This document shows, one piece after another, positions 52,662-61,105 of a stretch of DNA of 64,000 bases. Every line of letters begins with the position of its first letter. The first letter of the stretch is position 1. A program made the translations under genes and the position numbers. Source of the stretch: Micavibrio_C sp965231165 (lineage in GTDB: Bacteria > Pseudomonadota > Alphaproteobacteria > Micavibrionales > Micavibrionaceae). The stretch lies in the NCBI GenBank assembly GCA_965231165.1, contig OZ246421.1, positions 1,550,001-1,614,000 of the forward strand. Reading direction: 5' to 3'. A model generated the notes under the pieces. The model was not told the origin of the DNA. It made no database searches and worked only from the letters and a program-made list of their open reading frames with translations.

Positions 52662-53294
52662 TCAGGCGGCCCTAGCAGCATATTGATCGGCACTCCCCGT
52701 AAATACGGAACCATATATCCCTGTAGCTTCTCGTACGTTCATTAACTGCGTGTAAGTAATCTCCATACTGGCGGCTTGTATGGCTGCACCATCGATCATT
52801 CTGGTCTTTCCTAAAGGTAGGTATTCCACACCGCTTGCACCAAAAACCGTTCGCAGAATAAGTTTAGGCATTACACCAATGATTGCTCTAGCACCCATTT
52901 GCATACCAAATTCCAGATATGCGAGCACAAGCTCCTGCGCTATTTTCTTTCGCACATGCGAGTCCAAATTTTTATCTATGCAAAAACGGGTTGCTTCCCA
53001 GACATTATCGGCATGCAAAATACTCTGATTTTGAACCATGTCAGGCCACAGATCATTTATCATGCACGCCTGCTTTACAGGTATCAGGCGACTAACCCCC
53101 AGCGCCTTTCCTTGAGTATCATGATGCACAAGATAGACTGTCGCCGGGGTATCATACTGATCGTATTCTTTTTTCTCAAAAGCCTTCACGTCATAATTTT
53201 GACGTTCAATAAAGCATCTATATCGTAGCTGAAATTGAGAATTGAAAATATTGGCAGTACTTTTCAGATTTTCGTAAGTCACGCATGTAATCAC
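52662..53294 (-). CDS. luxI: Acyl-homoserine-lactone synthase (LuxI family)
   Basis: It makes an N-acyl-homoserine lactone from S-adenosylmethionine and an acyl carrier. I prefer GTG 53294 (GGGAGG five bases upstream); the frame is open to ATG 53309. About 210 residues. Conserved positions are visible: FQLRYRCFIERQNYDV, EYDQYDTPATVYLV, GVSRLIP and VWEATRFC, then LELVLAYLEFG-like helix with IIGVMPKLILRTV. A luxR gene lies 73 bases upstream in the same direction. Signal chain length cannot be read. Confidence 0.9.
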   Translation of the reverse strand: MITCVTYENLKSTANIFNSQFQLRYRCFIERQNYDVKAFEKKEYDQYDTPATVYLVHHDTQGKALGVSRLIPVKQACMINDLWPDMVQNQSILHADNVWEATRFCIDKNLDSHVRKKIAQELVLAYLEFGMQMGARAIIGVMPKLILRTVFGASGVEYLPLGKTRMIDGAAIQAASMEITYTQLMNVREATGIYGSVFTGSADQYAARAA

Positions 53295-53367
53295 GCAATC
53301 CTCCCACATTTACACGCGAGAATTACAACAAATTTTTATCAGCTTAATAAGCTACGGACTCTCGTAA

Positions 53368-54102
53368 TCAGGGATTGATCAAACCGTAGGACAGCGCTTT
53401 AACCACAGCCAAGATGCGATTGTTGGCATCCAGCTTCTTGAAGACACTACGCATATGCCAGTCAACTGTATGGGTACTCATATTCAGGATTGCTCCTACA
53501 TCCCAATCAGTCTTACCTTTGGCCACCCATGTCAAAACATCTCTTTCCTTATCTGTAAGCGCAAGATTAGGAGAGATATTTTTTTCCATCTGCTTTTCGT
53601 GGAAGCGTTTCCATGAAATATAGAAATGATTGCTATAGGCCGTTATTAGATCCAGCTTCCCGTCGAAAGAATCTTTTTTCTCTGAAGATGCGAGGCTCAG
53701 ACCCGCCAGTTGATTACTGGGGCCACGAAGCGGTGTACAGATGCCATTATGTAATCCCGCTTCTCGGCCATAATTTAAACAATCAAACTGTCTTTTCTTC
53801 AGTTCCATTCTGGTGGGGATTACATCCCATGTGTAGCTGCCAACCTGGCTTAAGCCATAGACCATAACTGGATCAATTTTATCCAAACTATGTTCGAAGT
53901 AATACTTCATCCAATCGCCGGGATAATTGTGAATGACGCCAATACCGGGTTTCTGGCCTATATCATGATGGTCTGTAGCAAGGCAGAAAAGCGCACGATC
54001 AAGGCCGTGACGTTTCACTGCACCAAGATATGTATTGAAAAGATCTTCCTCTGACTGCGCGGCATTCGCCTTTTCAACGTAATCTTCAAAGTCTCTAATC
54101 AT
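53368..54102 (-). CDS. luxR: LuxR-family quorum-sensing regulator
   Basis: The 244-residue protein has an N-terminal autoinducer-binding domain (about residues 20-165) with the ligand-pocket pattern NYPGDWMKYYFEHSLDKIDPV, and a C-terminal LuxR HTH (LTDKERDVLTWVAKGKTDWDVG...STHTVDWHMRSVFKKL). It is presumably the receptor for the signal made by the adjacent LuxI. A 10-bp inverted repeat lies directly before its start codon. Confidence 0.92.
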   Translation of the reverse strand: MIRDFEDYVEKANAAQSEEDLFNTYLGAVKRHGLDRALFCLATDHHDIGQKPGIGVIHNYPGDWMKYYFEHSLDKIDPVMVYGLSQVGSYTWDVIPTRMELKKRQFDCLNYGREAGLHNGICTPLRGPSNQLAGLSLASSEKKDSFDGKLDLITAYSNHFYISWKRFHEKQMEKNISPNLALTDKERDVLTWVAKGKTDWDVGAILNMSTHTVDWHMRSVFKKLDANNRILAVVKALSYGLINP

Positions 54103-54106
54103 TTTG

Positions 54107-54138
54107 AGTTAGTCCTACTACAAAGTGCAGGACTAACT
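54107..54138 (-). promoter_or_regulatory. 10-bp inverted repeat at the luxR start
   Basis: AGTTAGTCCT (54107-54116) and AGGACTAACT (54129-54138) are perfect inverted copies, 12 bases apart, ending 5 bases before the luxR ATG. The AGGA that could serve as ribosome site lies inside the proximal arm. It may be a LuxR operator or a hairpin limiting translation. Confidence 0.6.
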
Positions 54139-54164
54139 TAGCAATTTCAGGTTGCATATGTCAA
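54136..54164 (-). promoter_or_regulatory. Candidate luxR promoter
   Basis: Leftward, TTGACA (54159-54164) is a perfect -35 hexamer; 17 bases further lies CTAAGT (54136-54141), a poor -10. Transcription would then start within the inverted repeat. Confidence 0.3.
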
Positions 54165-54214
54165 TTTACAGTACACCATGCCATGCAACATTAGAGGCGT
54201 GTGATATGAAAAAA

Positions 54215-55102
54215 TTATGCCGCAGCTGCAACTTTCTCCCGATGCTCACGCAGTATGGGCTTCACCTCATCCGGCAAAAATTCCTCGAAACCCCTGTTTT
54301 GAATATTTCCCTGCTTTAACAGCAAGATAGGGTCTTGTCCCTCGACGCAGCCAAGATTAGGTTTGTGAACAAAATATCCGAGCAATCTCTGAAGCCGCTC
54401 AGGAAGCAATGATGCCTGTTCGGACGAAACAGCCAGAAAGCTATTTTCAGCTTGTTTCAGCCAACCCAGACAATAACTCAGAACAACACCAACCCGCGGT
54501 TTATCCGTCTTATTAGCGCCGCCAGCGTGTAGTAAAGAGCCAAAATAAATCAGAACAGATCCCGCAGGCATGACGCCCTGGACGATTTCATGCGCTTCAG
54601 GCCTTCTATCTCTTGGCCATTTATGACTGCCAGGAACAACATGAGTAGCACCATTCTCAATCCTGAATTCATCTACAGCCCACATGCAGTTAATCATCGC
54701 CTCATATCCAGCATGTTCAAATGGAAACATGGGATCATCCGGATGGATGATCTGCTCTGGTTCGCCGGAGCCTATGCTGATGGCTTGGGTCAAATTCAGT
54801 TGATATTCCTTACACCCTCTTAAGAGGAACTCGTCCATTACACCAAGAATTTTAGAATGAATGCTCATCTGCTGACACATGGGGGATTTAGTTATAAGCC
54901 CGCTTAGACGTTTCGTTACATACCCATAAAAATCTCCATGGCAATATCGGGTATCTTGAAAATGGGGATTCAAATCACCTTTTAGAGCCTGGACCTGTTC
55001 TTGAGTAAGAACATTCTCAATCACGATACAGCCATCTTTTTCCAGAATTTCATTAATTTTGCCAATACTCTCGGTACTTGCTACGCGCTTCACTTCGGTC
55101 AT
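54215..55102 (-). CDS. Phytanoyl-CoA dioxygenase family protein
   Basis: The 295-residue protein is a Fe(II)/2-oxoglutarate hydroxylase of the PhyH family. The start of the fold is DGCIVIENVLTQEQVQAL. The metal-site His/Asp are in IIHPDDP, the distal His in GSLLHAGGAN and the 2OG-binding Arg in KPRVGVV; GATHVVPGSHKW is a PhyH hallmark. Related enzymes hydroxylate lipids or small natural products. It is divergent from a desaturase gene, with 135 bases between. Confidence 0.88.
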   Translation of the reverse strand: MTEVKRVASTESIGKINEILEKDGCIVIENVLTQEQVQALKGDLNPHFQDTRYCHGDFYGYVTKRLSGLITKSPMCQQMSIHSKILGVMDEFLLRGCKEYQLNLTQAISIGSGEPEQIIHPDDPMFPFEHAGYEAMINCMWAVDEFRIENGATHVVPGSHKWPRDRRPEAHEIVQGVMPAGSVLIYFGSLLHAGGANKTDKPRVGVVLSYCLGWLKQAENSFLAVSSEQASLLPERLQRLLGYFVHKPNLGCVEGQDPILLLKQGNIQNRGFEEFLPDEVKPILREHREKVAAAA

Positions 55103-55237
55103 CTTGTTCTCCCGTCTAGATCAATTGAAGATCTCAGGAAGCCATATTTCAAGTTAACCGTAATCCCCCGGGTTCTCGTAGTACCCCGACACGTTCATTT
55201 CACGTAGAAAACTCCTGTGAAATATACGGAGAAAGTT

Positions 55238-56200
55238 ATGGCAGAGAAACATTATAGAAAGTTTGATGCAGATACCTTCAAAGCTCTTACAAAAAAGCGT
55301 CCTATGCCCTGGATTCGCGATGCTCTCATTGATTGGGGCATAATATCTGCAACACTGCTGGCAGCCGGGCTGTGGAATCATCCGATTGGCTATATAGCCT
55401 CAGTCATCATCCTCGGGAATAGGCAGCATGCCCTTGCCATTCTGGGGCATGACGGCACACATTTTACCATCAGCAAATCAAAGAAATTAAATGACTTGGT
55501 TACAAACTTGCTTGCTTTTTGGTCAGTGGGGTTAACGGCATCAGGATATAGAAATCTTCACTTCAAACATCACAAGCATACAAATACAGAAAATGATCCA
55601 GAATTGATGCACAGAGGCGCCAAAGCGCCTCAGTGGGATCTGCCAATAACTCTCCGCAAAGTTATGAAACTCGCCACTCTGGATCTCGTAGGATACTCCT
55701 TATCGGACTATATTATGATAGTGATGTTTGCGCAGCCTGATAAAAAAAGATCTTATCTTGCACTCGCTGCATTTCATGTAACATTCATAACAGCAAGCAT
55801 TCTGTGCGGCTTATGGTGGGTACCAGCTCTTTGGTATGGCGCACTTACTACAACATTCATGATGTTCTTTAGATTAAGAACATGGCTTGAGCATCAGGGA
55901 TCGGACGACACACATATTTTACACTTGAACCTTCTGGAAGGCATAATTCTTTCTCCGCATAACGCTTGGTATCATTACGAACATCACCATTGGCCAAATG
56001 TTTCATACTCCCTACTCCCCAAGCTGAGAAAACTTACCCTTGAAAAGCCAGCAATGAGCTTAAGAGAATTGTTAATTTTCTATAAGAACGCTTCTCGCAT
56101 TCCTTCCGGCACGGCGCTTAAGAGATCAGACACCCAAAGCTCTCCTGCCAATACCAACTTAAGCGGCAACTCTCAGATCACCGAGATCATTGCTGCTTAA
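55238..56200 (+). CDS. Membrane fatty-acid desaturase
   Basis: About 320 residues from ATG 55238, with GGAG eight bases upstream. It has the three His boxes of membrane diiron desaturases: GHDGTH, HFKHHKHTN and YHYEHHHWPN. Four hydrophobic segments (about residues 30-70 and 150-200) place the diiron site on the cytoplasmic face. It may act on fatty acids or on another hydrocarbon substrate. Location beside PhyH and luxIR suggests a signal-controlled lipid modification. Confidence 0.9.
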   Translation: MAEKHYRKFDADTFKALTKKRPMPWIRDALIDWGIISATLLAAGLWNHPIGYIASVIILGNRQHALAILGHDGTHFTISKSKKLNDLVTNLLAFWSVGLTASGYRNLHFKHHKHTNTENDPELMHRGAKAPQWDLPITLRKVMKLATLDLVGYSLSDYIMIVMFAQPDKKRSYLALAAFHVTFITASILCGLWWVPALWYGALTTTFMMFFRLRTWLEHQGSDDTHILHLNLLEGIILSPHNAWYHYEHHHWPNVSYSLLPKLRKLTLEKPAMSLRELLIFYKNASRIPSGTALKRSDTQSSPANTNLSGNSQITEIIAA

Positions 56201-56241
56201 TTAAACAAAGAATCCCTTAAATCACTTGTCAGGTATTAGTA

Positions 56242-56481
56242 ATGAAAGACATAAAAAAAACCAAAACAGTCGTCTATGGCTATGGAATCCAAGAAGAATA
56301 CGACTTCCAGAAAATTGGCAACATAGTAAGAGCCATGGATTACCTGAGAGTAGAGGCAAAGAATAGTGGAGATCAGGAAATCTATACCCTCATAAACTCA
56401 GCATTCAACATATGCTTCACAAGCTATTATCTTGCCTTAAGAATGCAAGCACTGGAGGGTGGAGAAGAGGAAGAGGAGTAA
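56242..56481 (+). CDS. Hypothetical protein, 79 residues
   Basis: A small soluble protein starting MKDIKKTKTVVYGYG and ending with a Glu-rich tail. No family recognised. It lies 41 bases after the desaturase and converges with the XRE gene, 7 bases away. The ribosome site is poor (no clear AGGA). Confidence 0.5.
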   Translation: MKDIKKTKTVVYGYGIQEEYDFQKIGNIVRAMDYLRVEAKNSGDQEIYTLINSAFNICFTSYYLALRMQALEGGEEEEE

Positions 56482-56488
56482 AGTATTT

Positions 56489-56872
56489 TCAATGCATTGA
56501 AAGATTTTTTAGAATCTTTTTTACGCTCTTTCTCGCAGAAGGGTCACAATTCTTATACAGCAGAGCAACTTCAATCTCTTCCTTGCTAAGCAGTCCACTC
56601 TTAGGGGGCTTCTTGATTTTACCCAGATCATCAAAAAAGGATAATATTGATATATCCAGAAAATCTCCTATCATCAATAAGGTAGAGCAGGCAATGCGAT
56701 TTGCGCCCTTCTCATATTTTTGAATTTGCTGAAAACTAATTCCCAAAGCATTCGCCAACTCTTGCTGGGTAATATTGGCAGCTTCACGATGAAAACGCAG
56801 ATTAGCGCCTATTGTAATATCTACTTTGAGGTTCTTTTTATTTAAGTATCCCTTAGATGCTTTTGCCTTCAT
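56489..56872 (-). CDS. XRE-family HTH regulator
   Basis: The 127-residue protein has a Cro/CI-type HTH at residues 20-75: ANLRFHREAANITQQELANALGISFQQIQKYEKGANRI. The C-terminal 45 residues are Lys-rich and resemble those of alphaproteobacterial XRE regulators such as the small symbiosis and cell-cycle-type proteins. It is the last gene of the island before attR. Confidence 0.88.
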   Translation of the reverse strand: MKAKASKGYLNKKNLKVDITIGANLRFHREAANITQQELANALGISFQQIQKYEKGANRIACSTLLMIGDFLDISILSFFDDLGKIKKPPKSGLLSKEEIEVALLYKNCDPSARKSVKKILKNLSMH

Positions 56873-57285
56873 GAAATTTTACCCGGAATTTAGAAAAACT
56901 GTGAACAGCGTATCATTTCATATCTGTTTTCATTTTCATACCACCCCATATCGCATTAACTATGTAAAAAAATTGAGAAGTTTTACTCTTGGGGGAAGCT
57001 GACAGGTTTACCCTCCAGTATCACTAACTCTACATCATCGTTTTTGCGCCTTTGCTCTTTATGCGCTGAAACAGGAAGACTTAGAAATCCTGACGTCCGC
57101 TTTCCTTACTTTTTCACCTGTCCTGACTTTGAGTACGCCAGTGGACGGGCTTACTTCTGATGATCATTTTTGGATGCGGCCTTAGTAAGTCTAAGAATTG
57201 GAGTTGATTTTGTAACACAAGCATGTAACACATGATGAAGCAAAGTATTGACTATCTACTTGATTTTATTGTGTTTTAATATTTA
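56873..57285. other. Non-coding stretch before attR
   Basis: I see no convincing gene, RNA or terminator here. It holds the promoter region of the XRE gene and AT-rich filler. Confidence 0.5.
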
Positions 57286-57314
57286 GGGTTCAAGTCCCTT
57301 CACCGCCACCATTT
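57286..57314 (+). repeat. attR, copy of the tRNA-Met 3' end
   Basis: Exact 29-base copy of 44511-44539 (GGGTTCAAGTCCC... to ...CCACCATTT) without the rest of a tRNA. It marks the right end of the island. Confidence 0.92.
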
Positions 57315-57377
57315 TGTTCAATTAAATCAATAACTTACAATAAATACTCTCTGAAAGCAGACCCCCGATTTTTGCCC

Positions 57378-57398
57378 GGGGTACCGCTGGGGTACCGG
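57378..57398. repeat. Tandem GGGGTACCG repeat right of attR
   Basis: GGGGTACCG occurs at 57378-57386 and 57389-57397. Its spacing from the att core (64 bases) is like that of the GGGGGCAT pair from the internal att-like site, so it may be the arm-site scar of another recombinase element. Confidence 0.35.
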
Positions 57399-57619
57399 AT
57401 CCCCTCATGCTCTGCATTTCAAAACATATCTGTTTGGAAAGCCCATCACTTCATCTTATTGTGACTGCGGATCAGCTTTGTTGCTCCGGGGCATTAGAAA
57501 CCCTTTGTGACCAGATTCCTCCCTGTCCTTTTCAGCGTATCGCACAGATAAACGATAAATGATCCTCCACTATACTTAATAGTAGATGCGGCCTTCAGGT
57601 TGGCTTCAGCCTCAAACCG

Positions 57620-57660
57620 CATGATGAAGATGTCTTATCAAAGAAAGTATCTTCATCATG
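57620..57660 (+). promoter_or_regulatory. 12-bp inverted repeat covering the start codon of the next gene
   Basis: CATGATGAAGAT (57620-57631) and ATCTTCATCATG (57649-57660) are perfect inverted copies with a 17-base spacer. The last three bases are the start ATG of the haemolysin-family gene, and the purine-rich AAAGAAAG ribosome site is in the loop. In RNA this hairpin would hide the start codon. Confidence 0.7.
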
Positions 57661-58359
57661 TTCAAACTCTGTTATCAAGAAAATGGCCAATATACCGGCC
57701 AGCTCAGTATGAACGAGTCGCGCTGGCTGTCACGCCTGCGGGCGCGCCCGGCGGTGGTGTCGATCTATCAGGCGTTTGCCAAAGACCGCCAAGCGGTTGA
57801 GGATTTTATTATCAGCATTTACGCGCAGGCATACGGCGCACAGATCGGTGTGCATTATCCCGTGCTGATGAGCGTCCGTGATGAAAACGCCAATATTCTG
57901 GCGGCTGTCGGGTTCCGCTACGCCGCCGATGAGCCGCTGTTTTTGGAACAATATTTGAAACAGCCGGTTGAAAATATCCTGAACACACCGCGCAGCGGCA
58001 TCGTCGAGATTGGCAATCTGGCGTCAAACGGCGGCGGTGCTTCATTGTTCCTGTTCGCGGCACTATCCACCTATCTTTATCATAAGGGGCAAGACCACGC
58101 CGTTATCACAGGCACGAAATTCCTTGATAAACGCTTTCATGAATTGGGCCTGAGACCGCAGAAACTGGCCCCTGCCAATCCTGATCTGCTGCTGCAGAAA
58201 GATGAAAACTGGGGAAGCTATTACGATACCGATCCCCATGTCATGGCAGGACGTATTGATGAAGGTTACAAACGTCTGCAGAAAGTTCTGGGCGCTGAAT
58301 ATACAGAAGCACGTCCCCGATTGATGACCCGCCTGCATTACAGGGGGGATATGTCATGA
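57658..58359 (+). CDS. Thermostable haemolysin family protein
   Basis: The 233-residue protein resembles the family named after Vibrio thermostable direct-type delta haemolysin: HYPVLMSVRDENANILAAVGFRYA, EPLFLEQYLKQP, IVEIGNLASNGGGAS and WGSYYDTDPHVMAG. The fold is related to GNAT acetyltransferases and autoinducer synthases rather than to pore-forming toxins, so an acyltransferase role is plausible. There is no signal peptide. It overlaps the AMP-ligase gene by four bases and starts inside a strong inverted repeat. Confidence 0.75.
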   Translation: MFKLCYQENGQYTGQLSMNESRWLSRLRARPAVVSIYQAFAKDRQAVEDFIISIYAQAYGAQIGVHYPVLMSVRDENANILAAVGFRYAADEPLFLEQYLKQPVENILNTPRSGIVEIGNLASNGGGASLFLFAALSTYLYHKGQDHAVITGTKFLDKRFHELGLRPQKLAPANPDLLLQKDENWGSYYDTDPHVMAGRIDEGYKRLQKVLGAEYTEARPRLMTRLHYRGDMS

Positions 58360-59705
58360 GTATCCTAGCCGCCCTCACGCAACATCCGTACGCCAAGACA
58401 GCGCTGCAGGATCAGCAGCGCTGCATCACTTACGGCGACTTGCCAGATATGATTGACGAACGCGCACGACAGCTTGATGGCATCACTTGTGCCGGGCTCG
58501 CGCTTGATAACAGCGTGGAATGGGTGCTATGGGACCTCGCAGCACTGAAGGCCGGAACCATTCTGGTGCCGTTGCCGCCCTTTTTTACCGCAGCCCAGAC
58601 GCAGCATGCGCTGCAATCATCCGGCTGCACAGCCGTGATCACACCGCAGGGACTCTCCCCATTGCCCTTTGCCCCGGTCGCGCTTCCCCTGGGTACAGTC
58701 AAGATTACTTATACTTCGGGCACCACCGGCATGCCAAAGGGCGTTTGCCTGCCGCAAGCCGCGATGGAGAATGTCGCCCGAAGCATCGTCAGTACTCTAG
58801 GATCTGACCTTGCCGGTATTCATTGTACTATCCTGCCGCTGGGTGTGCTGCTGGAAAATGTCGCGGGTGTCTATGCGGCGCTGATTGCAGGTGCCACGAT
58901 CATATTGCCTTCGCTCAAGGATTTCGGGGCGCAATATGGCTGCCTGCATGCGCAACTGAAGCAGAACCATGCCACTTCCGCGATTATGGTGCCGGAAATA
59001 TTGCGCATTCTGATGACGCAGGTCGTGCATCACGGTCCTCTGCCCGCTCTGAAATTTGTCGCAGTAGGCGGATCAAAAATCGCATCCGCGCTTGTTCTGC
59101 AGGCGCGCGCACTGGATCTGCCGGTTTATGAAGGATACGGCCTGTCTGAATGTGCGTCGGTAGTATCTATGAATGCGCCCGGTCACGATAAACCCGGAAC
59201 GACAGGATGCTTACTGCCGCACGTTGAAGCCTCTATCGAGAACAGTGAAATCATTATACACAATCCCGGTTTCCTGGGGTATGTCGGAGAGCCTCATCAC
59301 GGCCCTTATGCAACAGGCGATCTGGGCCAGATGGATCAGAATGGATTCCTGTCCATTACAGGCCGCAAGAAGAACATCCTCATCACATCATATGGTCGCA
59401 ATGTATCGCCAGAATGGGTGGAATCGGTACTGCTGGCACAGCCAGAAATTGCGCAAGCTTTTGTTTATGGCGATGCGCAGCCGTATCTTTCCGCGCTGAT
59501 TGTCCCCACCCGCATTGATGCAGATATTGAACATGCGATAGAGCGCGCCAATGCAGCCCTGCCCGATTATGCACAAATTCATCACACAAGCTTGACCGCG
59601 CCTTTCACCCAGCAAGACGGCACATTGACCGGCAATGGTCGCCTGCGCCGCCAGAATATCCTTGAAACCCGCACTGTCCCAGAACCCCAAAGGAGAACAT
59701 CATGA
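58356..59705 (+). CDS. AMP-dependent acyl ligase (ANL superfamily)
   Basis: The 449-residue protein activates a carboxylic acid as acyl-AMP, then probably acyl-thioester. The P-loop-like YTSGTTGMPKG, YEGYGLSECASV, ATGDLGQMDQNG and GRKKNILITSYGRN motifs are all present in order. It is shorter than typical acyl-CoA synthetases (about 550), with a compact N-terminal part. The C-terminal Lys expected near LTGNGRLRR is not clear. It overlaps both neighbours by four bases. Confidence 0.85.
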   Translation: MSILAALTQHPYAKTALQDQQRCITYGDLPDMIDERARQLDGITCAGLALDNSVEWVLWDLAALKAGTILVPLPPFFTAAQTQHALQSSGCTAVITPQGLSPLPFAPVALPLGTVKITYTSGTTGMPKGVCLPQAAMENVARSIVSTLGSDLAGIHCTILPLGVLLENVAGVYAALIAGATIILPSLKDFGAQYGCLHAQLKQNHATSAIMVPEILRILMTQVVHHGPLPALKFVAVGGSKIASALVLQARALDLPVYEGYGLSECASVVSMNAPGHDKPGTTGCLLPHVEASIENSEIIIHNPGFLGYVGEPHHGPYATGDLGQMDQNGFLSITGRKKNILITSYGRNVSPEWVESVLLAQPEIAQAFVYGDAQPYLSALIVPTRIDADIEHAIERANAALPDYAQIHHTSLTAPFTQQDGTLTGNGRLRRQNILETRTVPEPQRRTS

Positions 59706-60373
59706 ACTTCTATGATCGCCTTATCCATGAAACGGAAACTGCCCGTCAATCACTCTATACCGTGCCACAACTGACTGACGGCCTGCGCGGTGATATCAGC
59801 CGCGAAACCTACATCGCCTACCTGACCGAGGCCTACCACCATGTGCGCCATACTGTACGTTTTTTGATGTTGATGGGGGCGCGCTTACCCGATGATAAAA
59901 AATGGCTGCATGACGCCATCTCTGAATATATTGAGGAAGAAAAAGGTCATGAAGAATGGATCCTGAATGATATCGCCGCCGCCGGTGGTGACAAGGAAAA
60001 AGCACGTACCGCCACACCCAACCTCGAAACGCAGGTGCTGGTCGCCTATAACTATGATTACATCGCCCGCAAAAATCCAGTCGGTTTCCTCGGCATGGTC
60101 TTCATGCTGGAAAGCACATCGACGCAGATCGCCAATGCCGGTGCCGATGCTGTGATGAAAAATCTGGATCTGCCAAAATCAGCATTCACCTATCTTTATT
60201 CACATGGCGCACTGGATATCGAACACCTTAAATTCTTCGAACAGCTAGTCAACAAAATTGACGATCCCGCAGACCAGGCGGCGATAATTGAAGTTGCCAA
60301 CAATACATTCCGTTTGTTTGCCAACTTAATGCGCGCCATTCCCCACACACAGGAGATTAAACGTGCAGCTTAA
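59702..60373 (+). CDS. Haem-oxygenase-like diiron oxidase (TenA/PqqC fold)
   Basis: The 223-residue all-helical protein belongs to the iron-containing redox enzyme family. Candidate metal ligands lie in EEEKGHEEW (E80, H83), MLESTS (E137) and SHGALDIEHLKFFE (H168, D172, H175), like the haem-oxygenase-like diiron oxidases such as UndA, which act on fatty acids, and SznF. GGAG lies just upstream of the ATG, in the preceding gene. The substrate could be the product of the adjacent ligase. Confidence 0.72.
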   Translation: MNFYDRLIHETETARQSLYTVPQLTDGLRGDISRETYIAYLTEAYHHVRHTVRFLMLMGARLPDDKKWLHDAISEYIEEEKGHEEWILNDIAAAGGDKEKARTATPNLETQVLVAYNYDYIARKNPVGFLGMVFMLESTSTQIANAGADAVMKNLDLPKSAFTYLYSHGALDIEHLKFFEQLVNKIDDPADQAAIIEVANNTFRLFANLMRAIPHTQEIKRAA

Positions 60374-61094
60374 AGATAAAAGTATTTTTATCACCGGGGG
60401 CACAGGGGGAATTGGCACCCCTCTGGTCGGCCTTTTGCGTAGTGCTGGTGCGAACGTCACCCTTTACGATATGCAGCGGGATGGCGATCTGGTTGCCAAT
60501 CTTGATCAAACCTGTGCCTCCCTTGCGGGGAATGCACCCGACATTCTGATCAATATGGCGGGATATAACGTGTTTGATTATTGCGAGGATCAAAATCTGG
60601 AGGCCATCATTGCGCTGAACATGATGGTACCGGTCAGGTTATCACAAGCCGTATTGCCGGGCATGAAAAAACGCCACTCCGGTCATATCGTAAACATGGG
60701 CTCGATGACGGCGCTGATCCCGCTGCCGCACCTGACTGGCTATGTCACTGCGAAATCCGGCTTAAAGGGTTTTTCGGATTCCCTGCGGCGAGAACTGGGT
60801 GGTTCAGGTATTGCGGTCACCCATATTGTGCCCCGCGCCGTCAGAACCGCGATGAATACCGGAACACGAGCAGAAATAAATGAGCGCACAGGCGTTCATT
60901 ATGACGATCCCCATATTGTTGCCGTACGCATCTTCAAAGCCATCCTCAAGCGTGAGCGGGAGGTACGCTTCGGCTGGCCGGAAAGATTGTTTGCATTCTT
61001 AAACGCCAATCTTCCACAAATTATTGATCTGGGCCTGCAAAAGAACCGAATTATCGGCGAACAAATTCTAGCTTCACACAAAACTTCTAACTAA
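60363..61094 (+). CDS. Short-chain dehydrogenase/reductase
   Basis: The 243-residue protein has the SDR cofactor motif TGGTGGIG at residues 11-18, NMAGYN (NAG-like) and the catalytic Ser and Tyr/Lys in NMGSMTALIPLPHLTGYVTAKSG. The start is GTG 60363, with AGGAG eight bases upstream, overlapping the diiron gene by 11 bases. It probably reduces a carbonyl produced by the earlier enzymes, with NAD(P)H. Confidence 0.88.
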   Translation: MQLKDKSIFITGGTGGIGTPLVGLLRSAGANVTLYDMQRDGDLVANLDQTCASLAGNAPDILINMAGYNVFDYCEDQNLEAIIALNMMVPVRLSQAVLPGMKKRHSGHIVNMGSMTALIPLPHLTGYVTAKSGLKGFSDSLRRELGGSGIAVTHIVPRAVRTAMNTGTRAEINERTGVHYDDPHIVAVRIFKAILKREREVRFGWPERLFAFLNANLPQIIDLGLQKNRIIGEQILASHKTSN

Positions 61095-61105
61095 GGACAA
61101 CGACC

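Larger units (their letters stand above)
44511..57314. mobile_element. tRNA-Met-integrated genomic island, 12.8 kb
   Basis: Bounded by exact 29-base direct repeats, the left one being the tRNA 3' end, with a P4-type integrase just inside the left end. The interior is visibly richer in A and T than the core genes on both sides and carries phage-like, regulatory and candidate defence genes. Motif repeats near 52.0 kb suggest that it is two elements in tandem. Confidence 0.88.
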
